Assembly: GCA_001600415.1 (NCBI GenBank)
Contig: BCJX01000001.1
Coordinates: forward strand, 1,073,635-1,137,634
Direction: 5' to 3'
Length of the DNA: 64,000 nucleotides
Source of the DNA: Pascua guehoae
Lineage: Eukaryota > Basidiomycota > Tremellomycetes > Trichosporonales > Trichosporonaceae
In this document: positions 46,201-56,826 of the stretch, in pieces
Numbering within the stretch: the first letter of the stretch is position 1
Layout of the letters: each line of letters opens with the position of its first letter
Program-made: the position numbers and the translations under genes
The notes under the pieces: model-generated
The model's input: only the letters and a program-made list of their open reading frames with translations
Told to the model about the DNA's origin: nothing
Database searches by the model: none

Positions 46201-46705
46201 TGAATGTGGCTGGGTTGAACCTCAAGCGCGTGGTGGCGATTCTCAGTACTGCCGCCACCTCGCGGACTAACATCACCGCTGCAAGCACTGTGGATCGACC
46301 TCCTCGCACTCCCTCTGGAGTGTCAGTACTCTGGTTTACCGACCTCGTGCGGTACTTCGGGGTGTCAAAATGATCTTCATCGGGGTGCCGACGGGACACA
46401 TTCAGCAGTGCTCACCCGCAGGCCGAGTAGAACAGCCCCCGCTCAAGTGACCATGAATAAGGAGGGCGCAAGAAGACGTCGCATGTCCTGCAGGCACCAA
46501 AGGCCACAAAGCTGAGTCAACCTGTGCTGGAGTAAGCGTACACGGCTCTTCTCGTCTGCGTCTCCCATCATCCATTTCCTTGTTACCTCTTCTTTGCGGC
46601 TCAGCCATCGTTACCGCCGCCTCACTATGAGCGACGACGGAGTACTCGGCGTGTTCAATCCTTCGGACACTAACCCATATAAGATGAACATGGCGATAGC
46701 GTGGC
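43298..46705. other. Gene-poor region
   Basis: 3.4 kb without a supported gene. A minus-strand frame of nearly 400 codons (43591-44781) has no domain, is Cys/Arg/His-rich in the way out-of-frame GC-rich DNA is, and crosses CCACCA and GTGGCA repeats. Nothing else is recognised. Confidence 0.45.
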
Positions 46706-46732
46706 AGGTAGAGCATTCGACTGTTAGATTAA
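46706..46732 (+). repeat. 27-base tRNA-Asn-derived sequence over the stop codon of the aspartic protease gene
   Basis: Identical to 51051-51077, the D-arm 3' side, anticodon stem and anticodon loop (GTT) of the tRNA-Asn-like locus. No acceptor stem or T arm follows here, so it is a fragment. On the minus strand its end supplies the TAA stop and first 3' bases of the protease gene. Confidence 0.75.
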
Positions 46733-47906
46733 GCTGAGCCGGATACAAGTTGGGCTATGCCCACCTGGCTGTCGATGCCATTTTGTCCAGCGTACTGATA
46801 CGCAGTATAGAAGTTCTGGAGGAAGGGAAGGCCCAAAGTCCAAGATAAGCCCCTGGGCAGGTCAACGACAGTACATACAGGTCACTTACGCGATGGGAAC
46901 CAGTGATCCCTCCCAGCGACCTCCACCCACATCCTCAAAAAAGTCTTCGCGGTGAAGTGGGAAGCCCAATTCGCCAAAGCCGAACTCAATCTTTGTCCTA
47001 CGAGGATCCGAGTCGAGGACATAGTTCTGTCGTCTTGTGTCATATTTGGCACCAAAGGCCTCGTAGATTGCTCGCCAATCCTCTAAAGGCAGAATCATGT
47101 CTGTCGTACCAGAGTCGAACAATACCTTGCGCGTGTGTTGCCGAATCGGGCGGCCGTCGACCTTCACTCCGTCCAGCCGAATCGTCCAACTGGGGTCAAT
47201 TGCACCTACGGGAGGTACGACCTTTACCCAGTGGATGTCCCCGGTGAATCGCATGTTGTTGAAGCCGCTGATAGTTAGCTCGTTGCTTTTCTGCCACCGA
47301 CTGACCCAATGGTAATATCTCCACCATCTACTTTGGCGCCACCAGGGGAGAGACGTCGCTTGATGAACATGCCAAACTCCTTTTCCATCCTCCTTTCGTT
47401 ACAAAGTCGAAACCAGAAGGGGAAAATCGTTGTCGTTGCCATTGTGTTGTCCAGGTTCTTGACCATGCCGAAGCCCATGAGACCAGAAATCTCGGGATCA
47501 GATATGTCTTGGGTTTTCGATGCGCTGTCTGTCCCAGTCAGAGAGCATCGAACTACCTTCCTGTGGGAATGGGGAATGTGAAATGACTTACAGAAAGTGT
47601 AATTGTCGACCCTGTGAGCGACGTTGGTGCCGTGGTCTGTAAAAATGATGCAGTCCGATGGTTTGGGAGCCCCAAGTTTCGAACTTGTCCACGTAGTTGA
47701 GTTTCTCTAACGTCCCGCCGACAGCGTGGCCAGGGTTGTACCTGTGCACTGCACGCTGAGCTGCGTTCCGTTTAAGGAATGCACAGCTTTCGTGAAAGAC
47801 AAACATCTTCACCGACCCGGTGTCAACAGTTAGATCGAACGGCGTTGGGTCTGGTCCAATGTGGACGGGGACTGAAACAGTTGTGCCAACCCGATCGAGC
47901 CAAAGG
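46729..47906 (-). CDS. Pepsin-type aspartic protease, N-terminal exon not found
   Basis: Minus-strand exons are 47592-47906, 47306-47560, 46890-47267 and 46729-46852, joined by introns of 31, 38 and 37 nt. None of these is a multiple of three, so each must be removed to keep the frame. The 356 residues give a full catalytic fold. They contain VPVHIGPDPTPFDLTVDTGS (first Asp motif), ISGLMGFGMVKNLDNT, DGGDITIGGFNNMRFTGDI, VLFDSGTTDMILP (second Asp motif) and WTLGLPFLQNFYTAY near the C-terminus. The acceptor at 47907 implies an upstream exon with a signal peptide and propeptide. I could not find one in the 300 bases before the divergent F-box gene, so secretion is uncertain and the gene may be losing function. 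Cys content is low. Confidence 0.75.
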
Positions 47907-48208
47907 CTGGAATCGTCAGTGAGTGGAGCAAATTATCCTGTGAGCGGAGTAAGTGTATCCCGTTGCGGTGCTCTAGCAAGCCTGTGCAAAGAGAATGAAG
48001 CGATGCGTTCCTGTGTGGGCGGAAGAGACCTCGTAACAAGCTAACGAAGAGCGCACTCGAGCCACAGCGGGATCAAATATGCACTGCACAACTGCCGTAT
48101 TTACGTCACTTGTTGACTTCTTGTTGCTATCCATCTCTCACCTTGCCTTGACCGTTCCACCACAACCACCACCAATCTACATTTTGCTCGCTTCTATCTG
48201 TCGTGGAC
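47907..48208. promoter_or_regulatory. Divergent intergenic region, aspartic protease and F-box gene
   Basis: About 300 bases. A missing first exon of the protease could lie here, but the only minus-strand ATG (48132) opens a frame with no signal peptide that stops after about 53 codons. Confidence 0.4.
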
Positions 48209-49910
48209 ATGCCTACTCAAGGGAATGGCCATCTAGACTTGCCCAAGGAGGTGCGTCAGCAAAGATCCTGCTGCGATTGGGACTTACCAGTAACACAGCT
48301 CCTGGTCCAAATCGTCGCCTGGGCTGCAGTCGATAACTTACACGACCTCCTAAACATAGCTCTGACGTGCAAGACATTCCATCATGTCATCTTTGTACGT
48401 GGGTCTCTAGCAGCCTCCCCTAATACGTTTCGCAGAACGACGAAGCGGTGTGGAGAACCATTCATCTCCTGAAGTATGACGACCCCCGCCGAGCCTCCGC
48501 GTACCGCGTCCCTCGGACTGCATATGACTGGAAACGACGGGTGATCGATCGGCACTGCGTTGTTTCATTCCTGCGGCATCAAGAAGCCCCGGATGACAGC
48601 ATGGCTCGACGCTCTCGACCATTTATTCCAGGAATATTTGTAAGCATGGAGCCGGGGGGCCTGCTGATATTGGTAGATACAGTGGTCGGAAAGAGTTTTC
48701 GAGACAGTGCTCTCCGTTTACCTAGACCTTCCCGCCCTCGGACTCCCGTCACGTAACATGCCAGTCCTCAACACGATGGTCAACTCGGAGGCATTTCTCT
48801 ACATGTGTGCAAGACTGTACGACGACCAGTGTCAAGAACAGTTGGTTGCATTACTTGCCCATCTGGACTCCTTTGACTGCGCCCCATTCACATTCGTCAA
48901 CCATCGCTTTCTGGCGTATCATCGAACTGGTGTATTGCAATTAGACCCGCAACCGCGATCGAGAGACAAAACATACTGGCTCGGTATGGAGACGGATGTA
49001 ACGTTCATGCGTAAGTGGTACTGCAGAGACGGATGGCAGCCAAGCTGACCCCATCCTTGCCAGTGCTGAAACTCTGCCATTATCTGGGCGAGTGGACTTG
49101 GAACCCTATCGATGAATCCCACGTGCTTCAAGCAGTGGCAGGGGAGGTGGAGGCCGTCCGTGGCTCAGGCATTCTCGCACTTCAGCGGCCTCTGGACCTC
49201 GACGTTACAGCAGTTTGGGACTGGGAAAATGTCAAGGGGACCTGGTACGCGATCTCCACAAACGAGCAGTTCGTCGATAGTGCCAGGGCAAGGGGACGCC
49301 GCGGCGTTGTTTTCGACGGCGAGGTGTTTAAGGATCCCGAACGCATTCAACTCGTCCCAGTACTGGACGAGGCGGCCGTCTCGAGTGCCTATCAGGAGCG
49401 ATTTGGTAGGACGGACGACCGTTTATGGATGGACTTTCCTCGCCTCCTCGAATTACCCCCAGATGACGACGACACTCTTCCAACTGTTTACTTCCACGGC
49501 CATACCGTGGGGATGGCCAGAGCTTGCGATGCCAAGTTTATCTTCGGCACTGTGCAGCTTACCCACGACTCGCCACCGCAGCTTCGCTGGACATACGCCA
49601 CCATCGAAGGGGACGACAGTCCAAACAAGCCACGCATCTTCCAGGGTGTCCAGATTGGCGGAAACGGCACTCGACGAGGCGTCTTTGGGGTAAGTGGTGT
49701 GCATGTGACCCCATCTCGCCAGGTGCTTAGAAGCTCATCCCGAAGCCCTACAAGTTTTGGAATCGTGGGCCCGACAAAAAGGGAAAGAAGAACATGCAGA
49801 AGGCGAGAGGGCAGTCGAAAGGGAAAAGGCTGGATTTCCACCGCAGGAGCGACGGGATGACCTGGTTCTTCAAGGTAGGCCTCGAATTGAACGGTTGCTC
49901 AATTTCCTGA
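48209..49910 (+). CDS. F-box domain protein
   Basis: Exons are 48209-48394, 48436-48639, 48683-49010, 49064-49689 and 49731-49910, giving 507 residues. The first exon encodes LPVTQLLVQIVAWAAVDNLHDLLNIALTCKTFHHVIF and the second begins NDEAVWRTIHLLKY. Together they are a typical F-box helix set, with the intron between the two parts. F-box proteins link substrates to the SCF ubiquitin ligase through Skp1. The C-terminal half (GTWYAI, FDGEVF, YFHGHTVGMARACDAKFIFGTVQLT, IFQGVQIGGNGTRRGVFG) looks like a beta-rich substrate-binding domain of the kind in FBXO31-like proteins, but I cannot name the target. The last exon acceptor (AAGCTC at 49731) was preferred over one at 49723 because it gives PKPYKFWNRGPDK rather than low-complexity Arg/Ser. 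Confidence 0.75.
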
Positions 49911-50184
49911 CGCGGCAACAGATAGATGGGGAAGCAAGCATCGACAGAGGCCGCAGTCAGGGCGGAGAAGAGGTGTGAAAGTGGCATCTAGTGCTGGCTC
50001 GTCTGTATCCACCGTAGAATGGGGAGGAGTGTCGCTCCGTTCTGCCACTGGGTTCAAGACAATCCCCCTCTGGGTGCCTAGGTTCGAGGAGTACCGTAGA
50101 GCAGCTTTACGAGGCGACAGTTGCTTGCCGAAACATCAGCTCGTGCGCGGTGCTGCCCGGACGTCGATCGCTTTTTAGAATGGA
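49911..50184. other. Intergenic
   Basis: No coding signal; separates the F-box gene from the protease pseudogene, which is convergent with it. Confidence 0.45.
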
Positions 50185-50560
50185 TCGACATTGTGGTGTC
50201 CGTATCCAGCGGTGTAGCCGTCAACCTTGATACCTTCCATGCGAGTGGTCCCACCGGTTGCTCTGAGGCTTCACAACCTCCATCCTGGTCCAGGTGGACT
50301 TGGGAAAACTGTCAGAGTCGAATCCGCTGATGGTCAGACCCTTTTGCTCTTCTTCAGCTTGGCTTGCTCAGAACTCGGTTTCCATCTTGTACTGCTCGCA
50401 CAGCCGGTACCAGAAGGGGTAGTTGTTTGCGGTGGCCGTGTTAGATATCAGCCCGAAATCCCCGAGTCCTGAGATTAGGGATTGCCAACCTCCTCGGACG
50501 ACCACCGGCTGCCACATCTCACTGTCAGTCCAACCCCTTACCCACTCCAGACTACGCAGC
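50185..50560 (-). pseudogene. Aspartic protease pseudogene (middle fragment)
   Basis: The minus strand encodes SLISGLGDFGLISNTATANN and YPFWYRLCEQYKMETEF, which aligns with SGLMGFGMVKNLDNTMATTT and FPFWFRLCNERRMEKEF of the intact gene 3 kb to the left. It continues after a stop with LTISGFDSDSF and later KVDGYTAGY, matching TIGGFNNMRF and KVDGRP. Several stops and frame changes interrupt it. Neither Asp motif is present, and both ends are missing. The upstream end of the homology lies a few tens of bases from the tRNA-Lys gene. It is a decayed paralogue. Confidence 0.7.
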
Positions 50561-50596
50561 ACCCCTGCCACCATCTCACGCACTCGGCAAAAGGAA

Positions 50597-50685
50597 AGCC
50601 TCGTATGGGGCTCGAACCCATGACATTTTGATCTGCCACTGCTCGCAGTAAGAGTCAAACTATCTACCGACTGATATAACGAGGC
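50597..50685 (-). tRNA. trnK-CUU: tRNA-Lys (anticodon CTT), with 16-nt intron
   Basis: The minus-strand cloverleaf is complete. Acceptor is GCCTCGT/ACGAGGC, D arm TATC-AGTCGGTA-GATA, anticodon stem TTTGA/TCAAA with loop CTCTTA-A (anticodon CTT), variable loop ATGTC, and T arm ATGGG-TTCGAGC-CCCAT. A 16-nt intron (50628-50643) follows the base 3' of the anticodon. A TTTT run downstream on the minus strand can terminate Pol III. It looks functional. Confidence 0.92.
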
Positions 50686-50689
50686 GACC

Positions 50690-50983
50690 GGGCTTGGTTG
50701 CTCGTGCCCGTGCGCCCGCGAGGGGCCGTGTCGCCGAAGACCATCGACAGCTTGACGACATGCGCATCGAGTGGGGTCTCGTGGAGGAGGCGGACGCAGC
50801 GAGGGATGACCGGGGTCTCGTGCGAGATAATTGTGTACAGCTCTTGCCAGGGGGACGTTTGCATGAGGCGGTGCCACTTTCATAGACACAAGCGCAGCGA
50901 GACTGGGCATGGCCAGAATGCACGCCCCAGGCCCGCGATAAGAGATACCTGACTAGATAACGAAAGTCCGCGACACTCGACAT
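50690..50983 (-). pseudogene. F-box-like gene fragment with frameshift
   Basis: From an ATG at 50983 the minus strand reads MSSVADFRYLV, a possible 48-nt intron, then SLAALVSMK. After a one-base frameshift it continues WHRLMQTSPWQELYTIIS, PRCVRLLHETPLDAHVVKLSMVFG. The pattern of Leu-Val-Ser-xx-Trp-His followed by RLL-x-TP-x-A-x-HV-x-x-L is that of F-box genes common in these fungi. The frame ends within the tRNA-Lys gene. I judge it a truncated pseudogene; the family call is tentative. Confidence 0.4.
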
Positions 50984-51034
50984 GTCACGTAGCTGCGTGT
51001 TGTCAGAATTGAGACGAGCGGCCCCAGTGTGACA

Positions 51035-51162
51035 TGTCCTATGGCTCAGTAGGTAGAGCATTCGACTGTTAGATTAACCGTTCAACATCGACCAAGGTCT
51101 CACCCAGGCTTGCCTCGTGGACTCATGAAAAAAGGTCTACAGTTCAAGCCTGTGTGGGACAG
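51035..51162 (+). tRNA. tRNA-Asn (anticodon GTT)-like locus with ~55-nt insert, possibly a pseudogene
   Basis: The outer parts fit tRNA-Asn: acceptor TGTCCTA/TGGGACA, D arm GCTC-AGTAGGTA-GAGC, anticodon stem start TTCGA with CTGTTA, and T arm TACAG-TTCAAGC-CTGTG. A TTTTT terminator follows two bases after the gene. Between the anticodon and the T arm lies an insert of about 55 nt, far longer than the 11- and 16-nt introns of the other two tRNA genes here. The 3' half of the anticodon stem, expected TCGAA, reads as an A run, so the stem cannot close. Either the intron boundary is unusual or the gene is dead. Confidence 0.55.
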
Positions 51163-52559
51163 CTTTTTGGCGTGCATGGAGGCGTGCATGGAGGTCCACA
51201 GAGGCTGGTGGAAGCGGCCGGGTTGCGGACCACGTCCTCGGAGCACCGCGGCAGTGCCACTTTGGGTCAAATCGGTGTATACCAACCCAGGACCATCCCG
51301 CACCACCCAAACTTGCCAGAGAGGTTATCAGTGACAGCGACACCGTTGAGCTTGCGGAGATTGGGGACAATGATCATGACCGCGGAGCGGATGCACTGCT
51401 ACTTGAGCTGGGGATACTCGTCTTCATGCCAAGCCATGCTTTAACGTTTTGCGTCGCAGTTCCGTCCCAAATCCCTTTTGGGTACTTGGCTGCCCGGTCG
51501 AGCAAGTCATACCGCTGCGTGTGGAGTATCTATCATTCCTTCGGCCGAGAGACACGGTCACCATGTGAATGCCGAGCTGTCACAGTCTTAAAATTCACAT
51601 GCCTTCATTGATAGTTATCGAGTAACTGATTCTCGGATTGTGCCAACACCTCCCGCGTCAACCCCGATTTGTTTATAAACAACTTGGGGCGAACACAGTG
51701 CAAGACACTGGCTTGAAGTGCTGGGAGTCAGGGCTATTTAATGGCGCCATCCTCGCAGTCATGGCATGTCTGAATGGACCACGAAAAATAAATGTTTTGC
51801 CGGTGGAAACGGCTCGAGCTTTTCGTTGCAAGAGTTTCACCGTGCACGACGTACCTACTATTATATACACCTGTCACTCGGGCACTGCTGTGGTTCCCAT
51901 CTGGTGAGGAACTTTGAGGTTAAGAGCACAAATAGGCGCAGTACCCGAAGGTGCGTGTTCAGGTCGGAGTCGACGAGAGGCCATTATTTCGGAGCGTCGA
52001 GGAGGAAATGATAAAGCACTCAAGTTAGAGTGCAAGTCAAAACATGGCACGCGGAGGCTACGGGCACTTGAGTTACGAGACATGTAGCAGGTGTATGCAA
52101 GTCTAACCCCCCGAGAAAATATATATATACAGTAGGCCATACGAGGAGTGTTTCCAGAGACGCAACGTCGTCGCCAAGTAGGCGGGTCATCGAGCATCGT
52201 CTCCGGATCAACGAGGCGCACAGGGGCGGGGCGGGCGGTAATATGGTACGACGTGGCCTACCTCAATTACCATATCACCATATCTGAATCGGACCCCGAC
52301 GAGTCACCCCAGAGAAGGTAGGTACTGGTGCCTCGGTCGGACGAGTCATGCACGTTGCTGCAGGATGCCTGTCGTGATTATAGAGAACGGGATGGGGAGT
52401 CTTCAATAATGTCGTCCACGCCGGGAGAGATTTGGGCCGTATTGGTTTGCGTCTCGTCTGGCATGGGTGCAACCCAGGCTGCATAATTGTCACCCTGTTC
52501 CCGGGGACTGTGGTTATGTGCATCTACGTCGTCGCCGAATCCAGATGGCAGAGACGTGG
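51163..52559. other. Gene-poor region
   Basis: 1.4 kb with no supported exon. A GCGTGCATGGAG duplication sits at about 51171-51193 and an AT-rich TATATATA stretch near 52120. Confidence 0.45.
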
Positions 52560-53740
52560 ATGGCTGAAGGAGTGCGCTCTGGTGAGGCTATATTCACTCC
52601 ACGCCCCAACTGTCCAGTATCAGGCCAGAGCTGGAGTTTCGATGACCGGGAACCAGGCGACGGCACACTACAGGTTGTGTCCTTTTTACGGCGAATGAAT
52701 TCACTCTCCATGTCGACATGGGTGTTCACACGCGACATCTTGGCTCTTGTGCGCGGCGCTGGTGAAACCGAAGACGGCGGTTCTCTCGTACTATCGGGCT
52801 CCTCGACCTGGTGCCTCGTCCCCAGCAGACGTCCATTTCCAGTGGACACAAAGATGGCACCCCTGCGCAAACGTCTCCCAGAACAGCTCAATCTCAGGTT
52901 TGTCAAAGTCTTTGGTCAAAGTCTGGAACAACACACCCGGATAGCCGAGACCCCACAGATCGTTACAACCCATCGCGCTTGCAACGAGCGCACATTGTCT
53001 AGCGTTTCGGAATAGAGCGAGGGGTGCACTTCGACCGAGTTCACCATCAGAGACAAAGAGACGCTGAAACGACATGTTGACACTCGCGACCGCGAGGCGG
53101 CGGCAAGATAGCTGGCAGCAGTGATAAAGACCTCGCGACGCACAGAGATGAACCCAGCCACAACCTCTAGGAGATTTGGATCCACAGGATCCCGCAGGCA
53201 CTGCTCGAGCTCGACGAATTCAACTTCTTCCACCAACCCGATCACAGGTCCGGCAGCTCGATCACGACGGCAATGTGGATAGCTTGATGTACCCTTGATA
53301 CTCGCGACGGGCGAGAGCTTCCATAATCCTGTCGCAGGGCAGTCGGCAAGAGACAGTTGCGTCACAGTCCAGATGTCGAGGGTGGGCGAGAGATCTCCAG
53401 AGGAGGCCGTGTGTCGCGATGCGTAATCGGTGCGTGTCGAAATCGCGCATCTTGCGCTGTTGAGGGGCAAACGCTCCCAGGAGCCCCATCTTCAATAGCT
53501 GCAGAGAGCTAGGCAGCGGCGTCTTCTCCCAGTAGATTGGGAAAGACTGCAAATGTGCCCGGCAAGGCTTTGGACGCCATCCATGACGGATTGGCACGAG
53601 GGGTTGCCGAGGTAGTCGAAGGCAGTGCTGGGGTTCAAGGCAGAGACGATGCAACGAGACGTGTTTCGCGGAATGACATCAAAGCAGAAGGTGGCGAGGC
53701 AAACAGGGAGGCATGTATGAGATGAAGAGGTCAGAAGTGA
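52560..53740 (-). pseudogene. Possible F-box/hypothetical gene, structure unresolved
   Basis: Minus-strand frames contain protein-like pieces in two registers. One has MRDFDTHRLRIATHGLLWRSLAHPRHLDCDATVSCRLPCDRIMEAL (about 53310-53460). The other has GLVEEVEFVELEQCLRDP, NLLEVVAGFISVRREVFITAASYL and SLMVNSVEVHPSLYSETL (about 53000-53250), then LGYPGVLFQTLTKDFDKPEIELFWETF (about 52850-52960). This resembles the leucine-rich, loosely conserved C-terminal parts of fungal F-box proteins. I could not connect the pieces with credible introns from a start codon, so it may be a decayed gene or an intact gene I failed to resolve. Confidence 0.35.
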
Positions 53741-53885
53741 GAAGGAGGACAACGAGAAAGAGAACAAGGTGTGTGGAGTGGTTGAAACGTGCGCGAGATG
53801 AGAGTTATGTTCTCCACGACACCATCACAACCACCACAACGTTATCTAATACTGTACATGCATCCTGCATACTCCAACTCCACCC

Positions 53886-55407
53886 TCACCGCCTCGGTGT
53901 GCCAGCCATCCCGAGCGCCATCGCCGTGCCCGGCGTAAGTGCCGTTACGGGAGCCGATGGCGTTGCACCCGCGGGCGTAAAGTTAGTGGTGATCTCAAGC
54001 GGGGTAGGGTGCGACGTGCCCAGCGGGTGTGGTGTCGGGGCAGCCGTGGGAGGTTGTTGCTGGTGTTGTTGGTGTTGTTGATGATGTTGCTGCTGCTGTT
54101 GTTGCTGGGGACGACCGAACGCGACGGCAGCCTGGGCGGCCTGGTCGAGCGTGCGCTGCTCGGCCACCGCATCAAACACGGGTGCTGGCGACGCCGCCAG
54201 CTTGTCGAGGACGGGCAGAGAGGCGCGTGTCGCTGCCAGGGCGTGGAAGAGGTGCCAGTCGGGTCCGGAGGAGCGGGACGCGGGCTCATCTGTGCTGGTG
54301 GTGCTTGGAGCGGTGCCGGGAGCCGGCCCAGCCGCACCTCCCGCAGGAGTACCAGTTTCAGTTCCTGGACCCGTCGCTGCGGCCGTCCCAGCAGCCGCCG
54401 AGCTCGCTGTCCCACTCCCCGCCGCGTCGTCGTCCTTGTTCTTTTCCCCTGGCGGGATCGAGCGCCACACGGTCGTCTGCCGTGGGTTGGCTGAAGGTCT
54501 CGCGCGCTGAAGTGCGTCAAACGTCCGTTCGAGGAGGTGTGTCGCGTTCTGCATCCGCACAGACACGACGTCGTAGAGGTTTGGCGACATGTAGACCTTG
54601 TCCTGGAGGACAAAGTAGGCGTGTGTTGGCGGGCCGCGCGCACCGTCGGGAAGCACCGGCCGGCGGTGGATCACGAAGAGGTCGGGTGGGCGCGAATGCG
54701 CGACAATGTACTCGAAGCCGTCGCGGAAAGAGGTGAGCTCGCTGTTGGTGTGACGCGGGAGATAGTTGATAGGGTCAGGAGGATGCCGGAGACGCGGCGC
54801 AAGGTGGCAACGACAGATCAGGAAGAAGACAGGGTCACAGTATCAGCGCACGTCATAAATCGTGTCAGATCCTTCCAGAGACACGTACACCTTCTCCTCG
54901 GCGTGTCCATAGGTCGGATTCTCGATCCGTCGTTGTGTGCGAAGCACATTGTTGTTTGACTTTGCGTCCCAGAACGGCGAGAAGGCAAAGTAGTCCATTC
55001 TGCGAGTTAGAGATGTGCGCTCGTGTACTGGGAAGGGTCACTCCCGGGTACCCAGATGGTAAGATAGAGGAGTATGCAGGCAACCATCGAGGAGGTATCA
55101 GATCATGGGACGCAGGTTGGTAGTGGTGCTGTGCAGTGTCGCACCGGCAGTCGACAGCAGGAGCGGCGTCTGAACCCACTATCCACCCAGGAGCCTCAAC
55201 ACAATCTCCCATAACGCTTAGAAACTCCAGGCTATACTCACGCAAGGTCGGGGTTCGCAAGCGACCGCGCGGGGTTGGCCTGGGATCAGCTGCGTCACTT
55301 GAGCAGACATACGGCAATGGCCTCGGGCCACGACCTGACGTTAGCGCTGCCATATTGGTACGGGCGCACCAGTGGATGTGTGAGAGGTCCTGCTCGGGCT
55401 CGTCCAT
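53886..55407 (-). CDS. MED6: Mediator complex subunit 6 (MED6)
   Basis: Minus-strand exons are 55370-55407, a 22-nt exon 55313-55334, 55242-55279, 54889-54999 and 53886-54741, giving 354 residues. The introns between the first exons are 35 and 33 nt; the 33-nt one contains an in-frame TGA and must be spliced. The N-terminal conserved region reads DLSHIHWSWPEAIA, then DLAMDYFAFSPFWDAKSNNNVLR, ELTSFRDGFEYIVAHSRPPDLFVI and DKVYMSPNLYDVVSVR, the hallmarks of MED6. MED6 is part of the Mediator head and relays activator signals to RNA polymerase II. The C-terminal half is low complexity: Gly/Thr/Ala/Pro, then a Gln/His tract encoded by CAG/CAA repeats. The start ATG is the only one upstream of the DLSHIHW block. 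Confidence 0.92.
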
Positions 55408-55918
55408 GGTGGGTGGGTGCAGCTAGAGGGTTGTAGAGGAGCAACGAACGCAACAATGTGCAACAACGAATGTTGGGCGAGGGCAACAACAGTTGGCGAT
55501 GGTGTGGTGTGGTTGGCCTCCACTTTGGGTCTGCAGATTTGCTTCCGTCAAACACACTCGAAGTCTGCACCTCTCGCTGTCTGTCTCTGAACGGATTACG
55601 GAGCTGACTGTGCCAAGCTTCGCATGGCCAAGCGGCCGTGCCTCCCTGTGCTTCTGGCCTTCTGGCACACCGCCGCACCTGCCTCGGACTAGCTCCTTCT
55701 CGGACCTTCCCGCGTTCACAAATGCAACCCGGCCTCGTCTTTGCCACCCACACCGATATCCAGTCACCAACGCGTCAGACTACAGACTATGTGCGCCCGT
55801 ACCAACGGCCCGGTGGCCGTCAGAGTCCCCTAATGATGCACCAATGCCGTGCGAGAGAAGAAATACATCGGGCTATCGAGACTCCTCGCGGCATCCCGTG
55901 CGCCCGCGAACAAGCACC
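55408..55918. other. Intergenic between MED6 and RPL40
   Basis: About 510 bases, upstream of MED6 and downstream of the ubiquitin-L40 gene, both on the minus strand. No exon is supported. Confidence 0.5.

Positions 55919-56826
<908 letters not shown>

Noticed and set aside
46690..46770. Complete tRNA-Asn gene at the end of the protease gene
   Set aside because: Only the D-arm side and anticodon arm are present; no T arm or matching acceptor stem can be found downstream.
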